Source of the DNA: CADEEL01 sp050246475
GTDB lineage: Bacteria; Pseudomonadota; Alphaproteobacteria; Caulobacterales; Aquidulcibacteraceae
NCBI GenBank assembly: GCA_050246475.1
Contig: JBFWVZ010000003.1
Span: 310,001-374,000 of the forward strand
Length of the DNA stretch: 64,000 bases
Reading direction: 5' to 3'
Part shown: one piece after another, positions 1-8,113 of the stretch
Numbering within the stretch: the first letter of the stretch is position 1
How the letters are laid out: every line of letters starts with the position of its first letter
Program-made: the position numbers and the translations under genes
Notes under the pieces: generated by a model
What the model was told of the DNA's origin: nothing
The model's database searches: none
The model's input: only the letters and a program-made list of their open reading frames with translations

Positions 1-651
1 GAGATTGACCGGCTGTTCGCCCACCAGCCGAACGAAGTTCGCGCGCGACGCTTCCAGATCGGCCTGCGCTGTCGAAAGCCCCGCCTGCGCGCCCGCGAAG
101 CGCGCCTCGGCCTGCGCCACGTCCGTCCGCGTGATCTCGCCCACTTCGAAGCGGTCGTTCGCCGCCTGCAGCTGGCGCGCCAACACGTCCGCATCGTTCT
201 GCCGTATCCGGACGACCTCCACGTCGCGGCGGACATCCTCATAAGCGGCGATCACCGCGAGCAGCACTTGCTGCTCAACCGAGCGCAGATTCTCCCGCGC
301 GCTGAGCGATTGCGCCCTCGCCAAATCGCTCTGCGCGCCGCGGAAGCCGCCTGTGTAGAGCGGCTGCGTCGCCGCAACGCCGATCGTCTGCGGCTCGGTG
401 TCCTCGCGTTCCCTCAAACCGCCCGGCAGATCGACATCGCTGCGCCGGAAGCCAGCGCTCGCATTCAGATCCACTTGCGGCAGATAAGCCGCGCGCGCCT
501 GCGTGATGTTTTCATCGGCGCCGCGCGCATTCAAACGCGCCGCGACGAGCGTGGGGTTGTTGCGGTAAGCGGCGTCGAGCGTTTCGGCGAGCGTCTGCGC
601 ATGCGCCGCACCCGGCGCCAAGAGAATCAAACTTGCCGCCCAGACCCGCAT
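1..651 (-). CDS. tolC: TolC family outer membrane channel protein, 3' end cut by window edge
   Basis: Outer membrane channel of type I secretion or RND efflux systems. The 217 visible residues begin with a signal peptide ending near AHA|QT. They continue with ETLDAAYRNNP and a coiled region containing RFEVGEITRTDVAQAEA, a hallmark of the TolC/OEP family. The ATG at 649-651 has a GGAGG ribosome site a few bases upstream. The gene lies 30 nt downstream of a PCM-like methyltransferase gene, an arrangement common in alphaproteobacteria. The C-terminal half lies outside the window, so the exact transport partner cannot be judged. The RND pump at 54.9-59.1 kb is too far away to imply pairing. Confidence 0.93.
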   Translation of the reverse strand, partial: MRVWAASLILLAPGAAHAQTLAETLDAAYRNNPTLVAARLNARGADENITQARAAYLPQVDLNASAGFRRSDVDLPGGLREREDTEPQTIGVAATQPLYTGGFRGAQSDLARAQSLSARENLRSVEQQVLLAVIAAYEDVRRDVEVVRIRQNDADVLARQLQAANDRFEVGEITRTDVAQAEARFAGAQAGLSTAQADLEASRANFVRLVGEQPVNL

Positions 652-681
652 CGGCGCCTCCACGACGCCGATGCGCGCGCC

Positions 682-1326
682 TCAAAACACGAAGCTGCGC
701 GCGCGCTCCAGGCCGGGAATCACCGGCGGAGCCGCGTCGAACACGGTCCTATAGGCGGCCGCGCTCTTTGATTTCGTGTAAACGCGCGCCGCTCCGGCCG
801 GCCCTTCGCGCACGACGACGCCAAGGCGCCCGCCGTCCGCGAGCTGATCGAGCCACGCATCCGGCACGGTTTCGACCGCGCCATTGACGAGGATGACGTC
901 GTAGGGCGCGCCCTCCGCCCAGCCGCTCTTCGCATCGGTGGAGACCGATTTCACACTGGCGACGCCTTCGAGGGCGGCGCCCGCCGCGAACGAAAGCTGG
1001 GAATCCGGATCGAGCGTCAGCGTCTCCACCCCGCACACGGAAAGCGCCGCGGCGCCAAAACCAGTCGCGCCCGCGATCTCAAGCCCGCGCTCCCCACGCT
1101 GCGGCGCCAGCGCCTGCATCAGCTTCGCCAAATCGCGCGGCCGCATCAGAAACCGCCCCGGCGCGACCTCAAGCTCCATATCCGCATACGCCAAGGATTT
1201 GAGCGCGGCCGGCACGAACCGCTCCCGCGGCAGCGTCCGGAACGCGTGCAGGACGGAGAGATCGGTCACATCCGCTGTGCGGATCTGGCTTTCCACCATG
1301 GCGGTGCGGGCGCGCGCGTAATCCAT
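682..1326 (-). CDS. Protein-L-isoaspartate O-methyltransferase family protein
   Basis: A 214-residue SAM-dependent methyltransferase-fold protein of the PCMT family, which repairs isoaspartyl residues. It starts MDYARARTAMVESQIR, and the motif MVESQIRTADVTD is typical of the alphaproteobacterial PCM-like proteins encoded upstream of tolC. The SAM-binding glycine loop is poor: GLEIAGATGFGAAAL replaces the usual VLEIGTGSGY, so catalytic activity is uncertain. Downstream is tolC, 30 nt away on the same strand, suggesting one transcript. The start at 1326 was chosen because the family N-terminus begins there; an open frame continues upstream but runs through the tRNA-Cys gene. Confidence 0.85.
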   Translation of the reverse strand: MDYARARTAMVESQIRTADVTDLSVLHAFRTLPRERFVPAALKSLAYADMELEVAPGRFLMRPRDLAKLMQALAPQRGERGLEIAGATGFGAAALSVCGVETLTLDPDSQLSFAAGAALEGVASVKSVSTDAKSGWAEGAPYDVILVNGAVETVPDAWLDQLADGGRLGVVVREGPAGAARVYTKSKSAAAYRTVFDAAPPVIPGLERARSFVF

Positions 1327-1444
1327 GGGGCGCTGATAGGCGGTTCGGCAAGGGCGAACAAGGAGACGCCCGGTCGCGCGTCCGGCCGCCTCACGTTGTG
1401 CCGGAGCCCCTATGTTGCTATCAGCGCCCCTCGCGAGAGCGGGC

Positions 1445-1518
1445 GGCCACGTGGCGGAGAGGCTACGCAGCGGACTGCAAATCCGTGTACTCCGGTTCGA
1501 TTCCGGACGTGGCCTCCA
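1445..1518 (+). tRNA. tRNA-Cys (GCA)
   Basis: Full cloverleaf of 74 nt with 7-bp acceptor stem GGCCACG/CGTGGCC, anticodon loop ACTGCAAAT (anticodon GCA), T-loop GGTTCGATTCC, discriminator T at 1515 (U73 is the known tRNA-Cys identity base) and genomically encoded CCA at 1516-1518. Confidence 0.97.
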
Positions 1519-1658
1519 TCGCGCGCGTTCCTGCCCCAAACCCGTCAAACGCCGCATTCTAAAACTGCAGCCACTCAATCTAGGCGCTGTGGGCGTTGGC
1601 GCGCGGCACACAATCTCCCTCGTCAGCGGCTGGGCCAGCCCCACGGGAGAAAATTGAA

Positions 1659-2291
1659 ATGGCAGAGCAAAACAATCGCGAGCAGGACCGCAACGGCCGC
1701 TCTCGCGATTACAACGATCCGCGCGACTACGCTCAGCGCGGCTACGGCCAATACGCACGCGGCTCATACGCGCCGCGCGGACGCGAAGAAAACGCCTTCG
1801 ACGACGATGTCGAGCATCGCGCCGATTGGCGAAACGATGAGCGCTCAAGCCAAGGCTATCAAAGCAATCGCGGTTGGGATCGGCAGCGCGCCAATCGCTT
1901 CGCGTCCCCGCCGGACTATCGCGACAGCCCCTATCCGCAGCAAACCTACGGCGCGCAGTCGTACGGATACGAGCCCAATCGCGGCCAGGGCTACGGCCGC
2001 CACTTCGGCCGCGGGCCCAAGAACTATACGCGTAGCGACGAACGCATCCAGGACGACATCAACGATCGCCTCACCAGCGATCACGACGTCGACGCCACCA
2101 ACATCGACGTGAAGGTCGCCCAGGGCGAAGTCACCCTTGCCGGCACGGTCGAGGATCGCTGGGAGAAGCGCTGCGCCGAGGACTGCGCGGAATCGGTCGC
2201 CGGCGTCCGGCACGTGCAAAACAATATTCGCGTCCAAAGCGCGAACGGATCCGAGTCGCCGACGCGTAAGGAAGGCCGACAGCACAGGTAA
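1659..2291 (+). CDS. BON domain-containing protein
   Basis: A 210-residue protein. The first ~130 residues are a low-complexity, Arg/Tyr/Gln/Asp-rich region (repeats such as DYNDPRDYAQRGYGQ). The C-terminal ~75 residues form a BON domain (RSDERIQDDINDRLTSD, then VTLAGTVEDRWEKR and VRHVQNNIRV). BON domains in OsmY-like proteins are associated with membranes and osmotic or envelope stress. No signal peptide is evident, so an intracellular role is possible. The ATG at 1659 has GGGAGA upstream; an open frame extends back to 1596 but lacks a ribosome site. It appears monocistronic between two tRNA genes. Confidence 0.85.
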   Translation: MAEQNNREQDRNGRSRDYNDPRDYAQRGYGQYARGSYAPRGREENAFDDDVEHRADWRNDERSSQGYQSNRGWDRQRANRFASPPDYRDSPYPQQTYGAQSYGYEPNRGQGYGRHFGRGPKNYTRSDERIQDDINDRLTSDHDVDATNIDVKVAQGEVTLAGTVEDRWEKRCAEDCAESVAGVRHVQNNIRVQSANGSESPTRKEGRQHR

Positions 2292-2407
2292 GCTGTTGTC
2301 TTTACTCGCTTTGGTGAACAATTCCTCGTTGTTAACCAGGTATTAACGAGTTAAGCCGATAACAACCACGTCTTCCCTTGGAGACACCCCACCATACCCA
2401 ACGCCTT

Positions 2408-2437
2408 CGGGGCCCCTCACGGGGCCCCGTTTTCTTT
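2408..2437 (+). terminator. Rho-independent terminator
   Basis: A 9-bp stem CGGGGCCCC/GGGGCCCCG with a TCAC loop, followed by TTTTCTTT. It lies 117 nt after the BON gene and could end that transcript or a small RNA from the 2292-2407 gap. Confidence 0.85.
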
Positions 2438-2533
2438 GCGGGCGCCGCTCGCCCGCGTGCCGGGAAGGCGCTGGCGGGCGCCCTTTTCGCGCGGCGCCGA
2501 TCTTGATAGAGAGCGCTTCGCGCGATGCGCTGT

Positions 2534-2608
2534 TCCTCGGTAGCTCAGCGGTAGAGCAACCGGCTGTTAACCGGTTGGTCGTAGGTTCGAATCCTACCCG
2601 GGGAGCCA
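2534..2608 (+). tRNA. tRNA-Asn (GTT)
   Basis: A 75-nt cloverleaf with acceptor TCCTCGG/CCGGGGA, D-arm GCTCAGCGGTAGAGC, anticodon loop CTGTTAACC (GTT), T-arm GTAGGTTCGAATCCTAC, discriminator G and encoded CCA at 2606-2608. Confidence 0.97.
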
Positions 2609-2644
2609 TCGCCGCGGCTGTTTTCAGCCCCTTCGGTTTTCCCA

Positions 2645-3430
2645 ATGCTCCTCAAAATCGATCGCTCCGAAGGCCCCGTCGCTTCGATCGCGCTTGCGCG
2701 TCCTGAAGCGCGGAACGCCCTTTCCCTCGAATTGATCGACGCACTGATCGAGACGTTCGCGGCGCTCGCCGCCGACCAGAACGTGCGCGTGGTCGTTCTG
2801 CACGCCGAAGGACCGGTTTTCTCATCCGGCCACGATCTCAAAGAGCTGAACGCCCACCGCAGCGACGCCGATTCCGGCCGCGCGTTTTTCGAACGCACCT
2901 TCGCGCGCTGCGGCGAACTCATGCAGGCGATCGTCGCCGCGCCGCAGCCGGTCATCGCAGCGATCGAAGGCACGGCGACGGCCGCAGGTTGCCAGCTTGT
3001 CGCGTCGTGCGACCTCGCCATTGCCGGCGGCGGCGCGCGCTTCGCAACGCCGGGGGTCAATATCGGCCTCTTCTGCACCACGCCCGCCGTCGCGCTCTCG
3101 CGCGCGGCGCACGCCAAGCACGCGATGGAGATGCTGCTCACCGGCGACATGATCGACGCCGAGAGCGCGCACCGCATCGGCCTCGTCAGCAGAATCGTAC
3201 CGGCTGGCGAGGCGCACAAGACCGCGAACGATCTCGCCGCGCGCATCGCCTCGAAATCCCCCTCCGCACTCGCCTTTGGCAAGAAGGCGTTCCATGCCCA
3301 ACGCGCGCTCCCGCTCGATGAAGCCTACGCCCTGGCCGGGGGCGTGATGGTCGAGAACATGCTGGATGACGACGCCGTCGAAGGCATCGCCGCCTTCATC
3401 GAAAAGCGCGATCCGCGCTGGCCCTCGTAG
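2645..3430 (+). CDS. Enoyl-CoA hydratase/isomerase family protein (ECHDC3-like)
   Basis: A 261-residue crotonase-fold protein. The oxyanion-hole segments are visible (VFSSGHDLKEL near residue 60; EGTATAAGCQLVASCDLAIA near 110-130). The segment FCTTPAVALSR replaces the canonical GLIPGAGGT that carries a catalytic Glu, and the C-terminus reads FIEKRDPRWPS. Both traits match the ECHDC3 subfamily, whose acyl-CoA substrate is poorly defined and which may lack normal hydratase chemistry. The start is only 36 nt after tRNA-Asn and has a weak ribosome site. No beta-oxidation partners are adjacent. Confidence 0.88.
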   Translation: MLLKIDRSEGPVASIALARPEARNALSLELIDALIETFAALAADQNVRVVVLHAEGPVFSSGHDLKELNAHRSDADSGRAFFERTFARCGELMQAIVAAPQPVIAAIEGTATAAGCQLVASCDLAIAGGGARFATPGVNIGLFCTTPAVALSRAAHAKHAMEMLLTGDMIDAESAHRIGLVSRIVPAGEAHKTANDLAARIASKSPSALAFGKKAFHAQRALPLDEAYALAGGVMVENMLDDDAVEGIAAFIEKRDPRWPS

Positions 3431-3473
3431 CTAGCGCGGCAGCGTCCGTATCCCCGCTTCCAATTCTGCCTCC

Positions 3474-4214
3474 ATGCGCGCCTCCCTGATCGTTCTTCTC
3501 CTCCTTGCCGGTTGCGGCCAACGCGAAGCGCCCGCCGGAACGCAGGAAGCCGCCCCTCGGGCGCAACTTTGGTTCCTGTGCGACGATCTCGCCGGCGGCC
3601 CCATTTTCGCTGCCGTGCGCGAAGGCAGCGAAGTGGCGCTCACCCGCTACGCGCGCGACGGCGCGGCGCCGCAAACAGACCGCTTCGTGCTGGGGGAACC
3701 CGAGGGCGCGGTGGGCAGCGTGTTCACGCCCCTGCTGCGCGCCGGGGCCGAAACCGGGAGCGTACGCGCCATCAATCCCGGCATGCTCGATGATCCAAAC
3801 GCGGCCTACACGCCGCCCGTCACGTCGCTCAGGCTCGACGGCGTCGATCACCAGTGCCGCTGGCTCGAGCGCACGCGCGCCTTCGCGATCACAGATCGCC
3901 GCAGCGTACTCGTCGCCGAAGATGGCGACGGGGATCTCATCTACCAGACATTCGATTTCGCCAGGGCGGGGGAAGCGCCGCAGGTCGATCTCGGCGCCGC
4001 GCGCAGCACCATCTTCTCGCTTGAAATCCGCGGCGGCGAAGAAACGGACGACGCAACGGGCCAAACGTTCGCCTTCGAGAACGCGGGCTATCGCTACACG
4101 CTTGCCATTCCCGCCAATGATCCCGCCGCCCTGATTGTCACCCAGGCCGGGCGACAGATTCAGCACGAAGAAATCCGCGCCCTCATCACCGGCCCACGCG
4201 AAGCGCCTGATTAA
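3474..4214 (+). CDS. Putative lipoprotein of unknown function
   Basis: A 246-residue protein with a lipoprotein signal peptide: MRASLIVLLLLAGC, lipobox LAGC, lipidated Cys at position 14. The mature part is acidic, rich in beta-type segments, has two further Cys (WFLCDDL, DHQCRWLER) and no motif I recognise. It lies 53 nt upstream of the pilus operon on the same strand. Co-transcription is possible, but nothing in its sequence ties it to pilus assembly. Confidence 0.75.
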   Translation: MRASLIVLLLLAGCGQREAPAGTQEAAPRAQLWFLCDDLAGGPIFAAVREGSEVALTRYARDGAAPQTDRFVLGEPEGAVGSVFTPLLRAGAETGSVRAINPGMLDDPNAAYTPPVTSLRLDGVDHQCRWLERTRAFAITDRRSVLVAEDGDGDLIYQTFDFARAGEAPQVDLGAARSTIFSLEIRGGEETDDATGQTFAFENAGYRYTLAIPANDPAALIVTQAGRQIQHEEIRALITGPREAPD

Positions 4215-4267
4215 TACCCGTTTAAGTTGTATTTGGCATTGTCGACGCACGGGTTCTGGAGGGCAGA

Positions 4268-4765
4268 ATGTCGTTCCGCTTAGGCGCCGCGTTGGCTGCC
4301 GGTTTCTTCGCGTGTGCCGCACCGTCGGCGTTGGCCGCGACCGACACCGATGGGATGACTGTCACCGCCACCGTCATCGCCAGCTGCGATGTGGTGGCCG
4401 ACGATCTCGCCTTCGGCAATTACGATCCCGTCTCCGGCACGCCGCTCGATGCGGAGACCGAGATCGACGTCACCTGCACCAACGGCACTGACTACACGAT
4501 CTCCCTCAATCAAGGCGTGGGAACGGGCGCCACGGTCGCCGCCCGTTTGATGACGAGCGGCGCCGATACGCTAACCTACGCACTCTATCAGGACTCGAAC
4601 CACACCATCGTGTGGGGCCAGACGATCGGCGTCGATACTGTCGCCGCAACCGGCAGCGGCGTTGCGCAAACCTACGACGTCTATGGCCGCGTCCCGATTC
4701 ATCAGACTGCGCCCGCCGGCGCGGGCTACACCGACACGATCACAGTCACCGTCACCTACAACTAG
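4268..4765 (+). CDS. Spore coat U (SCPU) domain pilin, predicted major fimbrial subunit
   Basis: A 165-residue secreted protein: signal peptide to about residue 24 (SALA|ATDT), then an SCPU/archaic fimbrial subunit domain. It has the family pattern VIASCDVVADDLAFGNYDP, a second Cys in VDVTC-like IDVTCTNGTDYTISL, and the C-terminal donor-type strand YTDTITVTVTYN. Such subunits are secreted to the periplasm, complemented by a PapD-like chaperone and polymerised by an usher. GGAGGG precedes the start. It is the first gene of a four-gene operon; the chaperone ATG follows its stop codon with no gap. Confidence 0.9.
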   Translation: MSFRLGAALAAGFFACAAPSALAATDTDGMTVTATVIASCDVVADDLAFGNYDPVSGTPLDAETEIDVTCTNGTDYTISLNQGVGTGATVAARLMTSGADTLTYALYQDSNHTIVWGQTIGVDTVAATGSGVAQTYDVYGRVPIHQTAPAGAGYTDTITVTVTYN

Positions 4766-5446
4766 ATGCGCGCGCTTCTCTTCATCGGCGCCCTCATCTT
4801 CTCCGCGCCCGCCCACGCACAATCCGCCGGCATCCGCGTCTCCCCGGTTCTGATCGAGTTGAACGCGCGCTCCATGGGCTCCCTCCGCATCGCCAACGGC
4901 CGCGCTCGTGAAGCCTCGTTCGAGATGATCGCGTACGCCTGGACTCAAGAGGGCGGCGAGGATGTGGTGGCGCCGACGCAATCCCTTCTCATCGCGCCCC
5001 GCATCTTCGCAATCGCGCCCGGCCGCGAACAGATCGTGCGCCTCGCGCTCGCGCCCGAAGCGCGCGGCGGCGCACGCGAGCAGGCCTTCCGCCTCCTCAT
5101 GCGCGAACTGCCGCCGCCAACGCGGCCTGAGACGCAGGGACCGCGCCTCGTGCTTGAAATGTCGATGCCGGTGTTCGCCACCCCACCGAACGCTTCGCCC
5201 TCACTCCACGCGCGCCGCATCACCATCGCCGGCCGGCCAATGCTTGCGCTCTCCAATCGCGGCAGCGCGCGCGCCGCGTTCACACAACAGACGCCTGGCC
5301 TGCCGCGCTATCTGCTCGCGGGCGCCGAGGCACTCGCGCCGTTCAACGATGAGAGCGTCCGCATCCGCTACGCCGGCCCGCGCGACACAAATGTGCGCGA
5401 AGAGGACTTTTCGCTTGCTCCCGCGCCTGTGGCAGATCTCAATTAG
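4766..5446 (+). CDS. Fimbrial periplasmic chaperone (PapD-like)
   Basis: A 226-residue periplasmic chaperone with signal peptide (APAHA|QS) and two Ig-like domains. The first contains the conserved GIRVSPVLIELNAR strand and the subunit-anchoring pattern PRIFAIAPGREQIVRLAL near residues 82-99; FRLLMRELP follows. It would cap SCPU pilins in the periplasm and deliver them to the usher encoded next. Its start directly abuts the preceding pilin stop, and its 3' end overlaps the usher start by 32 nt, implying translational coupling. Confidence 0.9.
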   Translation: MRALLFIGALIFSAPAHAQSAGIRVSPVLIELNARSMGSLRIANGRAREASFEMIAYAWTQEGGEDVVAPTQSLLIAPRIFAIAPGREQIVRLALAPEARGGAREQAFRLLMRELPPPTRPETQGPRLVLEMSMPVFATPPNASPSLHARRITIAGRPMLALSNRGSARAAFTQQTPGLPRYLLAGAEALAPFNDESVRIRYAGPRDTNVREEDFSLAPAPVADLN

Positions 5447-7631
5447 CGCGCTCGCGCTCGAGAGCGCATGGGCGCAAGAGAGCGAGCCCTTCGTCGCCGA
5501 ATTTCGTCTGCAAGAGCGCGGCGTCGAGGCCATAGCCTGGCGCGCGGGAGATGACATCCTCGTCGAGGGCGCGACGCTTGAAGCGCTCGGCCTGCCCGCG
5601 CCGCAAAGCGAGCGCGTCGCGCTCTCCTCCATCGGCGGCCTCACATGGCGCGAACGCGCGGAGGACGCGGCTATCGAACTCACCTGCACGGCGCGCTGCT
5701 ATCCGCTCCGTGACCTGCGCGGCCGCAACGAGGTGATCGAGATCACGCCCGCCGCCCCTGGCGCCTTCCTCAACTACGATCTCGCCGCCACGCACACGGA
5801 GGATGAAACTGAACTCGCCGGCGCGTTCGAACTCGGCCTTTTCGGCCCCGCCGGATTCGGCGAACACACTTGGATCGCGCGCGATGACGATTGGGTGCGC
5901 TTGGAGACGCGCTGGACGCTCGACCGCCCCCACGCGCGTCTGCGCGCCCGCATCGGCGATTCCATCACCCGCGCCGGCGCCTCGGGCGTGCCCGTGCGCT
6001 TCGGCGGCGTCCAGATCGCGCGCGACTTTTCTCTCGACCCCGGCTTCGTCACCTACCCCACGCCCACGCTCCAGGGCGAAGCCGCCGCGCCCTCGACGGT
6101 CGATCTATACATCGATGGCGCATTGCGCTTGCGTGAGCGCGTGGCCGCAGGCCCCTTCGCCATCACCGAAGCGCCGATCATCGCGGGCGCCGGCACAGCG
6201 CAGATCGTCGTCACCGACGCGCTCGGGCGCGAAGAGATCGTCACGCAGGGCTTCTACGCGAGCCCGGCGATGCTGCGCGCGGGCCTCTTCGATTTTTCCT
6301 TCGCCGTCGGCGCCCAACGCGAGAACTTCGCACTTGCCAGCAACGATTACGGCGATCATTTCGTCATGGGACTCGTACGCTACGGCGTCTCCAACGCGCT
6401 CACCGGCGAAGCGCGCATCGAAACCTCGCAAGAGATAACGGGCGCGGGCCTCGGCCTCTCCGTTTCAAACACAACCCTTGGCCAAATCGATCTCGCACTC
6501 GCAGGCAGCCAAGACCAAGACCGAAGCGGCGCGCTCGCGCGCATCGGCTGGTTCCGCAATGCGAACGCGCTCTCCTTCGGCGCCGAGATCGAAAGCGCGA
6601 GCGAAAATTTCATTCGCATCGGCGAGGCGCGCGATGCGCCGCCCCCCGCGCTCCGCGCCGCCGCGACCATGGGCGCAACGCTCCCGCGCGGCGATGCGAT
6701 CACCTTAGTCGCCACGCAGCAAGAGTCGCGCGAGAGCGCCGGCATCCAAACGCTCGCACTCTCCTACGCACCGCCGCCCTCGCGTTGGGGCGTGTGGGGC
6801 CTCTCCGCGCTCTACACGGACGACGGCGAAGAAGCCCTCACGCTCGGCCTCACCTTCTCCGCCAGCCTTTCGAACCGCGTAAACGTCGGCGCGGGCATCG
6901 ATTACGGCGAAGAAGGATCGTCCCTCAGCGCCGCCGCACGCCGCACGCCGCCAAGCGAAGGCGGCTGGGGCTGGCGCGCGCGCGCCGATCTTGGCGCGCT
7001 CGATCGCTATGGCGCGGACGTCCGCTACGAAGGGGCGCGCGGCGTCGCGCAACTCGATGCAAGCCACGCTTCGGACGAAACGGGCTTGCGGGCGCAATAT
7101 GCCGGCGGCTTCGTTTTTATCGACGGCTACGCAACCTTCGCCCGCCCGGTGCGTGAGAGCTTCGCGCTCGTTTACGCTGGCGCGCCGAACGTCATGGTGC
7201 TGCGCGATCGCCGCCCGTTCGGCGAAACCGATGCGCAAGGCCGCGTCATCGTGCCGGGCCTGCGCCCTTATCAGAACAATCGCCTCGCGCTCGATCTCAA
7301 CGATCTTCCCATTGCCGCAGAAGCAGGCGCGGATGAGATGCTCATCGCCCCCGCAGCACGCAGCGGCGTCGTCGTGCGCTTTCCCGTCACGCTCGGCGCG
7401 GCGGGCGAAATCCGCGTGCGTGATGAAAGAGGCGTCGACCTCCCCGCGGGCGCCGTGCTCGTGCGCGACGACGGCGCGCGCTTTCCCATTGGCGCGGAAG
7501 GCCGTCTCTACATCAGCGGCGTGGAAGAAAGCGTCCGTCTCGTTCGCGACGGCGCCGATGCCTGCGTCATCGAACTAACGCGCGACGCTCTTACGCAGAA
7601 CGCAGCTCTCACATGCCGCGCGCCCACGTGA
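5415..7631 (+). CDS. Fimbrial outer membrane usher protein
   Basis: The outer membrane usher that threads and polymerises pilins. I place the start at TTG 5415: it has AGAGGA 8 nt upstream and gives a clean signal peptide ending ESAWA|QE, whereas no ATG exists near there in this frame. The 738 residues include the usher N-domain, a long barrel with alternating strands, the plug-like segment PTPTLQGEAAAPSTVDLYIDGAL, and C-terminal domains (RRPFGETDAQGRVIVPGLRPYQNNRLALDLNDLP). The size is somewhat short compared with classical ushers but normal for archaic/SCPU systems. It overlaps the chaperone by 32 nt and the next pilin by 19 nt. Confidence 0.9.
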   Translation: MLPRLWQISISALALESAWAQESEPFVAEFRLQERGVEAIAWRAGDDILVEGATLEALGLPAPQSERVALSSIGGLTWRERAEDAAIELTCTARCYPLRDLRGRNEVIEITPAAPGAFLNYDLAATHTEDETELAGAFELGLFGPAGFGEHTWIARDDDWVRLETRWTLDRPHARLRARIGDSITRAGASGVPVRFGGVQIARDFSLDPGFVTYPTPTLQGEAAAPSTVDLYIDGALRLRERVAAGPFAITEAPIIAGAGTAQIVVTDALGREEIVTQGFYASPAMLRAGLFDFSFAVGAQRENFALASNDYGDHFVMGLVRYGVSNALTGEARIETSQEITGAGLGLSVSNTTLGQIDLALAGSQDQDRSGALARIGWFRNANALSFGAEIESASENFIRIGEARDAPPPALRAAATMGATLPRGDAITLVATQQESRESAGIQTLALSYAPPPSRWGVWGLSALYTDDGEEALTLGLTFSASLSNRVNVGAGIDYGEEGSSLSAAARRTPPSEGGWGWRARADLGALDRYGADVRYEGARGVAQLDASHASDETGLRAQYAGGFVFIDGYATFARPVRESFALVYAGAPNVMVLRDRRPFGETDAQGRVIVPGLRPYQNNRLALDLNDLPIAAEAGADEMLIAPAARSGVVVRFPVTLGAAGEIRVRDERGVDLPAGAVLVRDDGARFPIGAEGRLYISGVEESVRLVRDGADACVIELTRDALTQNAALTCRAPT

Positions 7632-8113
7632 GAGCGCCCTTCGCCTTCGCGCTCGCTCTTTCCTGCGCGACGCCCGCCGAAGCGCTCCTCTGCCAGCCCA
7701 TCCTCGGCTGCACCTGCGATGTGAGCGCCGACGATCTCAATTTCGGAACCTTCGCCCCTATCGACAATCAGCCACGCAGCGCGGACGGCGACGTCGATGT
7801 GCATTGCACCGGCCTCATCGAACTCTTCCCGAGCATCCTCGTGCGCATCAATGGCGGAACGTGGGGCAGCGTCGGCGATCGCGAGATGCGCCGCGCTGGC
7901 GGCAGCGAAGAGATCGACTACAACATCTTGACCGATGGCGGCGCGATCTGGGGAGACGGCACAGGCGGCCATCCAGGCCAAACGCTCTCCGGCGGCGCCC
8001 TCGCGTTGGGCGTCTGGGATGTGAGCGCGACGATGAATGGTGAAATGCCCGCCGCGCCCACCGCGCTTCCCGGCAGCTACAGCGATACGCTCACCGTCCG
8101 CATCGATTGGTGA
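7613..8113 (+). CDS. SCPU domain protein, predicted minor or tip pilus subunit
   Basis: A 166-residue secreted protein with signal peptide (PAEA near residue 24) and an SCPU fold: CTCDVSADDLNFGTFAP, DVDVHCTGL, and C-terminal strand YSDTLTVRIDW. It resembles the 4268-4765 pilin but has a longer central part (MRRAGGSEEIDYNILTDGGAIWGDG) and an extra Cys pair near the mature N-terminus. Its position after the usher fits a tip or minor subunit. The start overlaps the usher 3' end by 19 nt. It converges tail-to-tail with the Atm1-like gene with no intervening bases. Confidence 0.85.
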   Translation: MPRAHVRAPFAFALALSCATPAEALLCQPILGCTCDVSADDLNFGTFAPIDNQPRSADGDVDVHCTGLIELFPSILVRINGGTWGSVGDREMRRAGGSEEIDYNILTDGGAIWGDGTGGHPGQTLSGGALALGVWDVSATMNGEMPAAPTALPGSYSDTLTVRIDW

